The notes: generated by a model from the sequence alone, not told the origin. Counted from the stretch's first letter, positions 45,279 through 55,729 are shown. The stretch is DNA of 64,000 nucleotides from Agelaius tricolor (GCA_023055355.1 JALJCS010000022.1:13392501-13456500), one strand, 5' to 3'. Made by a program: numbers and translations.

Positions 45279-45339
45279 GTTTGTTTAACAAAGCCTGGAT
45301 GTGGCACTGGGTGCCAGGGTTTAGTGGAGGTGTTGGGGC
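45279..45339 (+). mobile_element. CR1 3' fragment, left half (split by LTR)
   Basis: TTTAACAAAGCCTGGATGTG, then GCACTGGGTGCCAGGGTTTAGTGGAGGTGTTGGGGC, matching the preceding CR1. It stops where the LTR begins and resumes at 46237. Confidence 0.8.
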
Positions 45340-46236
45340 TGTGTGAGAGTCTGCCCGAATTTTCCCTCATCTGCCTCACGATTGTCATTGGGCGACCACT
45401 GAAGAGAAGACCCCCCCCTGTCTGGAATCTCTGGCTCTGAAGGAGAAAGTCACACACACCAAAGGCCCTAGACCTGAGAGCACAGTGTTAAGTTATTGTT
45501 TTCACAGGTGTGTTTGCTGGCTGCTGCACTGAGGAGAAGAAGGGTCACCGTGCCCTTTTTGCAACAATGGCTTTGGAAGCTCTCCCACCTCTCAGCCTGG
45601 CTGGACTTCTCCTGAGTTCTGGGTGGTCCCCCCACAGAAGACCCTCACCTGTTTTACAACCACCGTGACAGACAGACTGAGATGTGAGGAGCCTCTCCAT
45701 CAAGGACTGAGACATGAAACCCCCATGTGAAAAGGCCCCTCTGCTCCTCCCAAGGACTGGGACTGAACCCCCCAGCCCAGAGCAGGTGTGTGGGGGAGGC
45801 AAGCTGACCAAAGCGAGATGTTTGCCTGCAGGTTGTGACCAATGGAGCAAGAAAACAATGGCTCTCATTTACTGCTGAGAACATGGACTACCTGATACAT
45901 CTATTCCTTATTGTATCTGTTTCCCCCCTCACAATTTTCAATAATAAAAACCTCTGATTTAGCGAGAGACTTTGAGATCTCCCCAGCGTAACAGGCGGAT
46001 CCTCGACTGGACTGGACCAAAGGACTTTGTCTCTATGTTGGTAGCCATATCCCCCTCTCTCTCTCTCTTCTCTCTCTTTCTCTGTCTTTTCCTCTCCCTT
46101 AATCCCTCTCTCACATTTTGCTGTGGTCATTCAATACAGGTGCATTTGTTTTGATTATCACTGCAAACCCCCTCATACCATGGCGGTTCTTTTGCACCCT
46201 GAGATCACTCCTACGAAGCACCACGTTATCTGTTCA
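45340..46236 (+). mobile_element. LTR-like element nested in CR1
   Basis: About 0.9 kb inserted into a CR1 3' end, starting TGTGTGAGAGTC. It contains a poly(A) signal in AATAATAAAAACC near 45941-45949 and a CT-rich tract at 46050-46090, all LTR-like features. CR1 continuity on both sides defines the insertion. There are no viral coding frames. Exact ends and target duplication are uncertain. Confidence 0.7.
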
Positions 46237-46290
46237 CTGGACTCGATGATCCTGGAGGGCTCTGCCAGCCTGGAGATCCTGTGAATCAGA
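46237..46290 (+). mobile_element. CR1 3' fragment, right half
   Basis: TGGACTCGATGATCCTGGAGGGCTCTGCCAGCCTGGAGATCCTGTGAAT completes the CR1 broken at 45339. Confidence 0.75.
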
Positions 46291-46529
46291 GTTCATGCAC
46301 CTGGCACACCCCAGGTGAGGATGGAGCTGAGTCAGGAGCACCCCCAGCCTTCTGAAGGGTCAATCAATACCTGAGCCAATCTGCTCTTGCTGCAAAGGTT
46401 ACGCTGGGAGCTCTCCCTGCAGATAAAACAGAACTTTATGTCTTCTTCAGGCTGGCTCAGAATTGCAGATCCTGCAGTGAGACACGCTGGGGCACCCGCA
46501 GGCAGCCTAGGAGGGAGGCTTGGAGCAGG

Positions 46530-47312
46530 CCCTGAGCTGCATCCTGTCCATCCCATCCATCCTGTCCAATCCTGTCCATCCCATCCATCCCATCCAATCC
46601 TGTCCAATCCTGTCCATCCTGTCCATCCTGTCCAATCCTGTCCAATCCTGTCCATCCCATCCATCCCATCCAATCCTGTTCAATCCTGTCCATCCTGTCC
46701 ATCCTGTCCAATCCTGTCCAATCCTGTCCAATCCTGTCCATCCCATCCTGTCCAATCCTGTCCAATCCTGTCCAATCCCGTCCAATCCTGTCCAATCCTG
46801 TCCATCCCGTCCAATCCTGTCCAATCCTGTCCATCCCATCCATCCTGTCCAATCCTGTCCAATCCTGTCCATCCCATCCATCCCGTCCATCCCGTCCATC
46901 CTGTCCATCCTGTCCATCCCATCCAATCCTGTCCATCCTGTCCATCCCATCCATCCTGTCCAATCCTGTCCATCCCATCCATCCTGTCCATCCTGTCCAT
47001 CCCATCCATCCTGTCCAATCCTGTCCATCCCATCCTGTCCAATCCTGTCCATCCCGTCCATCCTGTCCAATCCTGTCCATCCCATCCAATCCTGTCCATC
47101 CTGTCCATCCCATCCATCCTGTCCAATCCTGTCCATCCCATCCAATCCTGTCCAATCCTGTCCATCCCATCCATCCTGTCCAATCCTGTCCATCCTGTCC
47201 AATCCTGTCCATCCTGTCCATCCCATCCATCCTGTCCAATCCTGTCCAATCCTGTCAAATCCTGTCCATCCTGACCATCCCATCCTGTCCATCCTGTCCA
47301 TCCTGTCCATCC
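46530..47312. repeat. 9/10-bp minisatellite (CCTGTCCAAT / CCCATCCAT)
   Basis: About 780 bp made only of ATCCTGTCC, AATCCTGTCC, ATCCCATCC and CATCCCGTCC units. The unit lacks stops in most frames, so five frames of 190-295 codons overlap on the two strands; none is a gene. Strong C/G strand asymmetry. Confidence 0.95.
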
Positions 47313-47394
47313 CCTCTCTGTGGGGACAGGAGGGAGCCCAGCTCCCTGCAGGACCTCAGCACTGTGGGGAGGGGATGCTCAGGAGAAGGTGATG

Positions 47395-47631
47395 CCTGAG
47401 AGCTCCCAGGGGCAGGGCTGGGCAGAGGCAAAGGATAAAGCAGGGATTTAATCCAAGGAAATCATTCCCTCCCAGGACACACCTGGGGCAGTGATGCTGA
47501 GAGCTCCCCGGGGCAGAGGCAAAGGATAAAGCAGGGATTTATCCCAAGGAGATCATTCCCTCCCAGGACACACCTGGGGCAGTGATGCTGAGAGCTTCCT
47601 GGGGCAGAGGTAAAGGATAAAGCAGGGATTT
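47395..47631. repeat. 91-bp tandem repeat, left part
   Basis: The marker GGATAAAGCAGGGATTT recurs at 47433, 47524 and 47615 (91-bp period), with TCCCTCCCAGGACACACCTGGGGCAGTGATGCTGAGAGC between. The fourth unit is interrupted by an LTR-like insertion. Confidence 0.9.
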
Positions 47632-47632
47632 G

Positions 47633-48057
47633 TGTCACTGTTAGGTCAGATGTGACACACACACACGTGATCAGGGTCTAAGAAGAAAAGGTTTTTATTC
47701 TGTGTGTTCTCCAGATTATACACTCTTAACAAAGTGTGATCTTGAGTCATTAACCACATCACAATAACTTATTACATTCATTGGTGCAAAGCAATTAGCA
47801 TCAATATAATTGGCAAAAGTTTTACAGAAATTTAATAAGGCACATGTACACATCTACTTATGCACATAGCCTACCTTACAAAAATTTTCATGTATCTTTT
47901 CTAATCTGTTCCCATGCTGACAGCCTTGTCTTCTTCCTTGCTATGGATACACTCAAAAATCATCAATTATTATTTCTTCTATTAACTCTTGTTATTTCTT
48001 CAATTAACTCTTGTCATTTCTTCTATTAACTCAGCTTTGCTTGCAGGCCAGCTGTCA
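47633..48057 (-). mobile_element. LTR-like insertion in the 91-bp array
   Basis: An AT-richer segment of about 425 bp that breaks a 91-bp unit right after AGCAGGGATTTG. On the minus strand it runs from TGACAGCTGG to CAGTGACA and has a poly(A) signal (AATAAAAACC, complement near 47689-47698). GATTT occurs on both sides (47627-47631 and 48061-48065), offset by three bases from TG..CA ends, so the target duplication is only tentative. Confidence 0.6.
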
Positions 48058-48060
48058 ATA

Positions 48061-48195
48061 GATTTATTCAGAGGCCTCCCAGGACACAGCTGGGGCAGTG
48101 ATGCTGAGAGCTCCCTGGGGCAGGGCTGGGCAGGGTTCAAGAATAAAGCAGGGATTGATCCCAAGGCTCACAGGACACACCTGGGGCAGTGTCAG
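48061..48195. repeat. 91-bp tandem repeat, right part
   Basis: The array resumes with GCCTCCCAGGACACAGCTGGGGCAGTGATGCTGAGAGCTCCC and AATAAAGCAGGGATTGATCCCAAGG. Confidence 0.85.
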
Positions 48196-48617
48196 AACCT
48201 GGCTGTGGCTCCAGCCCAATCTCACATTTGATCAGTTCTGCTCCATTTCCAGGCTGGGTTCAGGGTCCAATCCCAGCTGCAGGGATGCAGTCCCACCCTC
48301 CCAGGCTGCTCTCCTCCATCCCCTGCTCTTGGCACTCTTGGGGCTGAAGCTGCAGCGCTGTTCTGGGGCTGGAAAGGGATTGTTGTGTGTGCCTGAGCTG
48401 TGGGGAGAGCTGCTGGCACTGGGTGTGGGGTGCAGGGGCACACTGGGGCAGGGCAGAACCCGGGAATAGCAGAGCTGGATCTGAAGGCACCAAGAGAGGA
48501 TGGAGCACACGGAGCAGCGCGGGCAGGCAGCTGCAGGGCTGAGTGATGCTCCACAAGCAGTGCTGGAGCTCCTTCCTGTGGTGGCAGTGATGAGTTACTG
48601 CCTGTGGAGCACCGGCT

Positions 48618-49258
48618 GGGAACCGGCCTGGAACCAGCTGGGAAACACCCTGGAATAAACCCAGAAACCAGCCTGGAACCAGCCTGGAACGAGCCCAGGA
48701 ATCAGCCTAGAATCAGAATGGAACCAGCCTGGGAACCAGCCAGGAACCAGAATGGGAATCAGCCTGGAATCAGCCTGGAACCAGCCTGGGAACCAGCTGG
48801 GAAACACCCTGGAATAAGCCCAGAAACCAGCCTGGAACTAGCCTGGAACCAGCCTGGAACCAGCCTGGAATTAGCCAGGAACCAGCCTGGAACGGGCACA
48901 GGAACCAGCCTGGAACCAGAATGGGAACCAGCTGGGAAACACCCTGGAATAAGCACAGAAACCAGCCTGGAACCAGCCTGGAACCAGCCTGGAACCAGCC
49001 AGGAACCAGCCTGGAACCAGAATGGGAACCAGCCCAGGAACCAGCCTGGAACCAGAATGGGAACCAGCCTGGAACCAGCCTGGAACCAGCCTGGAACCAG
49101 AATGGAAACCAGCCTGGAACCAACCTGGAACCAGCCTGGGAACCAGCCTGGAGCCAGAATGGAAACCAGCCTGGAACCAACCTGGAACCAGCCTGGAACC
49201 AGCCTGGGAACGCAGCCCAGGAACCAGCCAGGAACCAGCCTGGGAACGCAGCCCATGC
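48618..49258. repeat. 11-bp minisatellite (CCAGCCTGGAA)
   Basis: About 58 units of CCAGCCTGGAA with variants (CCAGAATGGGAA, CCAGCTGGGAAACACCCTGGAATAA). The last group recurs about every 150 bp, giving a looser higher order. Frames with Asn-Gln-Pro-Gly-Thr repeats are artefacts. Confidence 0.95.
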
Positions 49259-49544
49259 CCAGGTCCCTGCAGCCCTGCAGCCCTGGGGGGTTCAGGGCAC
49301 AGTGACTCCCTGGACACCGTTCCAGGACACTCTGGGTGTCCCCTCAGCCAGCCCTGGGCCAGCTGGGTGGTCACTCGGGTGTGTTCCTTAAACAATGTCA
49401 TTTCCTTACTGGTGTCACACACCTTCCCAGCAGGAGCGGGAATCTGGGGTGGGCAGCTCTGCCCAGCCCTGGGTCCTGCCCCCTCCCCTGGCCACAGGGA
49501 TGAGCAAGTGCAGCCCCAGACCTTCAAAAGAACAGAATCTGACC

Positions 49545-50180
49545 CTCAATGTTCTTTTGATGAGTTTTTTGTATGCAAATAGGGTTTAATTTGAGAACTT
49601 TGAGCAGTTTGCAGGTGAGTTTATCAGGGTTGTGTTATTCATTTTGTACTCCTGGGTCAGCTCCAGGCGTTGGGAAAGCACAGCAAACATTATCTATATT
49701 GTTAAACAAAGTCAAGGAATTCAGGCATCTGCTAGTGGCCAGGAAAACAGACAATCAAAAGAAAGCCACGTTTGTAATCATGCTCAGCAGTGTTTTTAGG
49801 AGTGGTAATTACTGAAATAATCGACAGGCATGGATGGGATTATTGACGACAGCGATAGCCTGGAATATCCATGCCTCCCTTGCACAGAGCAGCTGGGGGT
49901 GGAATGAGCAGCTCTGGGGCTGCTCACATCTGCATTTTGTGTCTCAGCTGAGGAGATCTGAGGGGAGCAGTACCAGCCCTGCTGCTGCCTGGGCCGGGTG
50001 GGGATTCTGAACCCAGCACTCTCCTATCCCATGCACTGATTTTGCTCTTGCTGCTCTGAAGAAACTAAATGTAAGTTATTAATTAATTCCTTTTAATATG
50101 AGCATTTATATGCATAGAGCTGGGGAAACTCAGACTAAGGTGGAAAACATCCAGGCTGCATTACCACAGGGATGGGACAC
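49545..50180. promoter_or_regulatory. Candidate conserved element
   Basis: Unique AT-rich sequence with TTTGTATGCAAATAGGG (octamer ATGCAAAT), AGTGGTAATTACTGAAATAATCG and TAAGTTATTAATTAATTCC. No repeats or exons supported. Confidence 0.38.
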
Positions 50181-50214
50181 TGAGATGGGTACGAGTGGGG
50201 AGCTGCACAGGCTT

Positions 50215-50362
50215 CCCTGGGCCCAGGCTGGCACCCAGTGCCTGGAGGGACAGGGCTTGGACAGCCTGGGACAGTGGGAGCTGTCCCTGCCATGGCAGGG
50301 GTGGCACTGGCTGGGATTTGAGGTCCTTTTGCAGTCAAACCACTCTGGGATTCTGTGACATC
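50215..50362 (+). mobile_element. CR1 3' fragment
   Basis: AGCCTGGGACAGTGGGAGCTGTCCCTGCCATGGCAGGGGTGGCACTGG, then TTTGAGGTCC..CAAACCACTCTGGGATTCTGTGACA. Confidence 0.85.
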
Positions 50363-50744
50363 GTTGGTGATGCTCACGCTGCTCCGCAGAGCTTACCCAG
50401 CCCCACCTGCCAAAATGATGAGGTGCAAAGCTGCTTTAGAGAGAAAACAGAGCTACAGAGACACACCAGGTCCAGCTGCAGCTCCCAAGCCCCGCTGGGT
50501 CTTCATTCAGGGCCAGGCTCTGCGCTGGGAGCCAAGGGAGGAGAGCAGGACTGGGAGGAGGTGGGAGCAAACCCCTTCCTCGCTTCTGGAACAGGAGCAG
50601 CGGGAATAAAGTGCCACTTTTCTGGCACTAATGAACGTGTGGCAGTGCAGGAATAGCTCTGTGCCCATAGGAAGTCTGGATTTTCAGCTACTGTTTAAGT
50701 TCCTTTTCTTCCAAAAGGGCTGGTGAGGCTCAGTCCTGTCATCC

Positions 50745-51055
50745 ACTTCCTCTTACAACCGCCGCCGACTTCAAAGGAAATCCTGCTGGCAAAATAGCTA
50801 CAGAATTGTGTCAGGAGTTTATTTGCTCCCAAGATTAGATAATTAATGAAGATAGAATATTAAAATTACATTTACATAAAGCTAAGGGTAATCTTAAAGC
50901 GTTCTATTATTTTGTAAATGACCCGAAGTTTGTAGCGCATTTATAATGATGGATCGGGAGACGAGGCCTTTCAAATGAGGAAGTGCAATTTATAATCTCA
51001 CTTTCCTTCATTATTTATTCATCCTGCTGTTGAATCATCTGCTCTTAAGAACCTG
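50745..51055. promoter_or_regulatory. Candidate conserved element (strongest distal candidate)
   Basis: Single-copy AT-rich block between CR1 fragments with AAGATTAGATAATTAATGAAG, AATATTAAAATTACATTTAC, GGGTAATCTTAAAGCG, GCGCATTTATAATGATGGATCG and GCAATTTATAATCTC, a dense set of homeodomain/TALE/GATA-like words plus CpGs kept in AT-rich context. The texture is typical of a deeply conserved developmental enhancer. Confidence 0.48.
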
Positions 51056-51189
51056 AAAAGCCATGGAGCTCCCTTTACCTGCCACTGTTGCTCGAGAAGG
51101 AAACCAAGTTTTGTGTTTGAGTCAGTCCCAACCACAGGGTGAGGGGATCCACACACAGATCCTCTTCTTGGGCCCAGTGAGTCTGAAAT

Positions 51190-51428
51190 TCCTACAATTC
51201 CAGCCTGGTTTGGGCTGGAAGGGACCTCAAAGCTCATCTCATCCTACCCCTGCCATGGCAGGGACACCTCCCACTGTCCCAGGGGCTCCAGCCCCAGTGT
51301 CCAGCCTGGCCTTGGGCACTGCCAGGGATCCAGGGGCAGCCCCAGCTGCTCTGGGCACCTGTGCCAGGGCTGCCCACCCTGCCAGGGAACAATTCCTGCC
51401 CAGGGTCCCATCCATGTCCTTGAGCTGA
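51190..51428 (-). mobile_element. CR1 3' fragment
   Basis: Long antisense CR1 3' end: AATTCCAGCCTGGTTTGGGCTGGAAGGGACC, CCATGGCAGGGACACCTCCCACTGTCCC, CAGCCTGGCCTTGGGCACTGCC, CACCCTGCCAGGGAACAATTCC. Confidence 0.88.
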
Positions 51429-51699
51429 AGGCCACAAATTCCACAGAACTTCTGCCATCTGGCTTTCCCTTCAGGCTCCGACTTTGCTGCACCTGAATTG
51501 CTGAGGATGTAGTGATGGTAAAACCAGACATATTCTACTTTCAGCATAAACCCAAGGAAACAGTGATTCCTTTCCACTCTGGTACTGTGTTTGTGGCAGT
51601 ATGAACTCATAGCTCTGCTCCTTTCACACCAGCCTCTCACCCAGCAGAGCTTTATTGAACCCCACTGCCCATTCCTGGGTGCAGCAATTTCCCAAAGCT

Positions 51700-51832
51700 T
51701 GGGAGTGCCCAAGGCCAGGCTGGACACTGGGGCTGGAAGCACCTGGGACAGTGGGACGTGTCCCTGCCATGGCAGGGGTGGCACTGGGGGGGATTTAGGG
51801 TCCTTTCCACCCAAACCATTCCAGAATTTTAT
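51700..51832 (+). mobile_element. CR1 3' fragment
   Basis: GAGTGCCCAAGGCCAGGCTGG, CCTGGGACAGTGGGACGTGTCCCTGCCATGGCAGGGG and TTTAGGGTCCTTTCCACCCAAACC. Confidence 0.85.
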
Positions 51833-51834
51833 CC

Positions 51835-52840
51835 CAAGTGTGGTGTGCTCTCAGTGGGCACCAAGGGCTCAGGAGGATCCCCCCAAGGGAATCAGGGCCT
51901 TAACCCAAGGGCTGCTCCAGGAGCATCCCCTCATCCCAAGCAGAGCAGTAAGACCCCACTTTCCCTGCTCTAAGAGCTGGCACTGAACCCAACCCACCCC
52001 ACTGCTCTCAGCACAGAGAGCAACCCTGGGCTCAAGAAATGACAGAAAATCTTCTCTCCCATGCCCTAAAGTCACTGTCCCAGCCTGGGGAAGGGATTTG
52101 CTGCACACAGGGACTGAGAAAGCAAAGTTTGGACAGGGCAGGATTTTGTGACTCAGCTTTTGCCAGAACTGGAATGACTTCAACAGGATGCTCAGCACAA
52201 GTGGTGGAACCCTGGCCATAAATTCAGACAGAAAACCCAGAATGTCATTTACTAGCTACCCTAAATTAGCCAATCTTCAGTGAAATAGCCTCCCTCCACC
52301 AAATAACTCACACCAGCTATTTCCCTTTCCTTACAAACTCTGTTAAAAACTACTCAGAATTCTTTCCCTTCTCAGCTTTGCCCAGAAATGCACATTTTAA
52401 AGCTTCCCAGGCTTTTTCCTTGCTGAGCTACTGAGTCAGGGACTGAAGCATCTGGCACTTGCTGGGAGGTGTTGAGTTCAGAGAACTTAACTTTTATTTA
52501 ATGGCTTTTAATGTTCAGGACTCCCTGCTGGTGCAGGGATTGGAGATGGATTCTTGCCCCTCTCCCTGTGGCTGTGAGGATGAGGGTGGTGAGGATGAAG
52601 GCTGGTGCTCAGGGAGGTGCTCACAAGCAGAGGGAGGGTTTGGGAGGCTCAGGGAGGATTTTAACTCTGTGATTTTGGCTGTGCTCTTCCCTGCTGGAAT
52701 ATTCACATTCCACTGAACTCTGGCTGTTCCCAGGGCATGGAGAAGCCTGGCCTAGGGCACCACTGACAAAAGGAGAGGGGTGTTGACACTTCTTTATTAA
52801 TTCAGGCCTAATTAATAAATTAGGATTCAAGTTGTGGCCG
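51835..52840. other. Unassigned stretch
   Basis: Single-copy; no supported gene. Confidence 0.4.
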
Positions 52841-52842
52841 CC

Positions 52843-52980
52843 CCTGGATCCCTGGCAGTGCCCAAGGCCAGGTTGGAGCACCTGGGACAGTGGGAGGTGT
52901 CCCTGCCATGGCAGGGGTGGCACTGGGTGGTCTCTGAGGTCCCTGCAACCCAAACCAATTTGGGGTTCCATGTAATGGAG
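52843..52980 (+). mobile_element. CR1 3' fragment
   Basis: CCTGGATCCCTGGCAGTGCCCAAGGCCAGG, GGTGTCCCTGCCATGGCAGGGG and GAGGTCCCTGCAACCCAAACC. Confidence 0.85.
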
Positions 52981-53329
52981 AGGTAAACATTAATGGTGTG
53001 AAGGGAGAAGCTTCCCAAGGAGCTGGATGGAGCTGGAGCATGGCTGGGCTTGGAGCAAGTGGAAAGGGGAAGGAGCTGGGTGTTCCAGTCCTGGCAGAAT
53101 TCCATCAATCAGTGACCACGGGGCCTGCTCAGAGCCATCAGTGGCCAGCACAGGTGACAGCACAACTGCTGGGGAGAGGTCCCAGGGGCATCTGCACCTG
53201 GGGACACCTCAGGCTGATGCCACAGGCCTGGAATCCTCCAGAGATGAGGAAAAAGCTCGGTGCTGCTGTAGGTCTGTGCTCCATCTGAGCCTTCCCGAAA
53301 CTTCACAGGCCTCTCACTGTGCAATTACA

Positions 53330-53900
53330 GGAGGATTTTAGTCTGATTATACATTAAAAACTCCCCTCTCCAAAGAAACTCAAAGATAAGAGACATTTCC
53401 TTTCAAGTATTACACTGAAATTTGAACACTCCTGCTGCTTATTACAAAATGTTTCTGCAAGGCACTGTGGAACTCTTCCACTCGATACTTTTATTGCCAG
53501 GATTGTTTTGTTTTCTCTATAAATCCCAGCATTTCGCTCCCATAGCCTTCTTTTTTACGGAAATGTTGTTAGGGAAGTTTTAGTCACAGCTTGAGCAGGA
53601 TGCACAGTCACAGGCCACTGCTGTGGGTACATTAGCAGGACCATGAGAATCACAACCAAACACAAAATAAATGACATGTTTGTCCTTCAGCTGGGTGAAA
53701 ATGGGAATGCAAAGTCTAGAGTCTTATTTTTCCTGATCCCCATGATTCTCTAATCTTATCAAATATACATTCCCATATTCCAAGGCAGCCTGGTAAAGCA
53801 GCTTGCTAGAAATAAGTTGCATTAGATTGTGTAGAGCACATTTTCCTGGGAAATCCAATTTCACAATCGTGTTCTGGTGACATTTAGCCATTGCTTAGTA
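53330..53900. promoter_or_regulatory. Candidate conserved element
   Basis: AT-rich unique block (TACATTAAAAACTCC, AAGATAAGAGAC, AATAAATGACATG, CTAATCTTATCAAAT). No repeat or coding signature. Confidence 0.35.
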
Positions 53901-53964
53901 CAGCAAGGGTTCCTTGGGTATTTGAAATGCTGAGTCCTGTGGCAGCAGGGCCGGGGCAGGGATT

Positions 53965-54470
53965 GTCCCCCTGTGCCACCACAGGGACCTCGAGGGCTCA
54001 GTCCAGCTCTGGGTCCTCATTGCAGGACAGCCCTGGAGGGGCTGGAACATGGCCAGGGCAGGGAATGGAGCTGGGCAGGGGCTGCAGAATCCCTGAGGAG
54101 CTGGGAAGGGGCTGGAGAATCCCTGAGGGAGCTGGGCAGGGGCTGCAGAATCCCTGAGGAGCTGGGCAGGGGCTGAGCCTGGAGCAAAGGAGGCTCAGGG
54201 GCCCTTGTGGCTCTGCACAGCCCCTGCCAGGAGGGCACAGCCGGGGGGGTCGGGCTCTGCTCCAGGGCACAGGGACAGGAGAAGAGGGAACGGCCTCAGG
54301 CTGGGCCAGGGCAGCTCAGGGTGGGCACAGCAGGAATTTCCCCATGGAAAGGGGGCTCAGGAACTGCCCAGGGAGGGTTGCAGTGCCCATCCCTGCAGGT
54401 GGCACCTGGGGTGGCCCTCAGAGCTGGGGACAGGGTGGGGATGGGGCAGTGACAGGGTGGACTCAGGGGT
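53965..54470 (+). mobile_element. CR1 element with 31-bp internal repeat
   Basis: Same structure as the CR1 at 23570-24390, but in sense orientation with only about 3-4 internal units: GGAGGGGCTGGAACATGGCCAGGGCAGGG, then CTGCAGAATCCCTGAGGAGC units (54060-54175), then GGCTCAGGGGCCCTTGTGGC, GAGGGAACGGCCTCAGGCTG and GAGGGTTGCAGTGCCCATCC. Confidence 0.85.
54060..54175. repeat. 31-bp CR1-internal repeat, short allele
   Basis: Three to four units of GAGCTGGGCAGGGGCTGCAG + AATCCCTGAGG (27-31 bp), the reverse complement of the array at 23866-24310. Confidence 0.88.
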
Positions 54471-54486
54471 CTGAGAGGTCCTGTCC

Positions 54487-55215
54487 TGTTGGGGAAGATG
54501 AAACAGGAAAGCCTTATGAATATGCTTGTCTGGCAAAGGATGTTGAGAATATGGAAACTATAAGTGAGATTGAAATGAAAGCAAGCTTTGAGATACCTCA
54601 GTTACTGAACAACTGGAAAACAATGGTGTGGCCAGCTGAAGGTGATCCCCTTTTGATGGAACAACACCCTCTGCCTGCAGACAGGCCCAAGGGTCAGAGC
54701 AGACCCTACAGCTTGGCAGAAGGGGCCCAAAGAGGAGTTTTTAGGGTTTAAAATGTAACACAGTATGGTAATGTAATGATTCTTATGGGCTGTTTGTAAA
54801 TGCTATAGGATTTGTATATTGTAGTAGATTGGTTAGTGAGAATCAGAATATTCAGCACAGAAGAAGATTTATGGTATTGTAACAGGAACCTCGCTCTCTT
54901 ACCTCTTGTCTCAGCTCTTGCCTTTTATGCTCTTACCCCTTTTACTCTCTTATGCTTTTGCTCTCTCACCCTCTCATCCTCTCTCCCCTTCTCTTCTCTC
55001 AGGCCTGCTCCAGCTGTGCCTGGCAGCTCCCAGCAGGGCCCTGCACCCAGGCCCTTTGCAATGAACCCCAAATCCCAAAAGGCCCCTGCACCCAGGCCCT
55101 TTGCAATGAACCCCAAATCCCAACAGGCCCCTGCACCCAGGCCCTTTGCAATAAACCCCAAATCCCAGCAGGCCCCTGCACCCACGCCCTTTGCAATGAA
55201 CCCCAAGTTCCCGAC
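54487..55215 (+). mobile_element. LTR-like element with an internal 47-bp tandem repeat
   Basis: Starts TGTTGGGGAAGATG. A/T-rich left part, a CT-rich tract (54890-55010), then four tandem 47-bp units (GGCCCTGCACCCAGGCCCTT + TGCAATGAACCCCAAATCC...) at 55031-55210. One unit has AATAAA (55149) where the others have AATGAA, so the poly(A)-signal region has been multiplied. The right end is not defined. A short open frame at its start has no recognised domain. No viral genes. Confidence 0.65.
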
Positions 55216-55597
55216 CTGGCTGCAGAGATCCCTGCTCTCCATCCATCCATCCCCCCTGTCCTACCCTGTCCCAGCTCAGGGATCCTGTGCACTCCTTCCC
55301 CAGCCCCTGCTCTTCCCTGGCTTTACTCCCCCCGCAGGCAGGGAAGGATCGCTGCCCCTCAATCCCACATTCCCAGCAAATCCCAGGTTCCAGGGGCTGC
55401 CTGGGCACGGCACAGCTGCAGAGGGAGCGGGGCTGTCCCTGTTTGTCTGGCAGTGGAGGTGCCTCCAGGTTCATAAATCTGTATGCAGTGGTAGGGGTTC
55501 TCTACCAGCAATTCATTTTAATTATGTGAGACATAAAAAGACCACCTACAGATGAGACAATACAGCTGTAAGATTCTCAAGGTTACTGTGGGGAATA

Positions 55598-55729
55598 CTT
55601 CATAACTGAAGTATGTTTTCCCCGAGGAATTTGACTACCATTTGATTTAATTTTTAATTTTTACATTTTAATCAAAAATAGATCAAATGGTGGTGTTCTC
55701 CCCTGGGAACCATACTTCAGATATGAAGC
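55598..55729. other. Long imperfect hairpin (49-bp arms)
   Basis: The left arm 55598-55646 and right arm 55682-55729 are inverted repeats of each other at roughly 80 percent identity, separated by a 35-nt AT-rich loop. Shared arm blocks are CTTCATA(A/T)CTGAAGTATG and ACCATTTGAT. The first block is itself an inverted repeat. An EBF-type site TCCCCTGGGA is at 55699-55708. It could be a MITE remnant, an ancient conserved hairpin repeat, or a small-RNA precursor. Confidence 0.7.

Noticed and set aside
46387..47392. Five overlapping open frames of 190-295 codons on both strands
   Set aside because: They lie on a 9/10-bp repeat without stops in most frames and read as monotonous Ser-Cys-Pro-Ile-Leu or Gly-Met-Asp-Arg repeats. 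No start context, splice or domain evidence.
54482..54751. Frame reading VGEDETGKPYEYACLAKDVE...
   Set aside because: It lies at the start of an LTR-like element and has no known domain. Treated as LTR sequence, not a gene.
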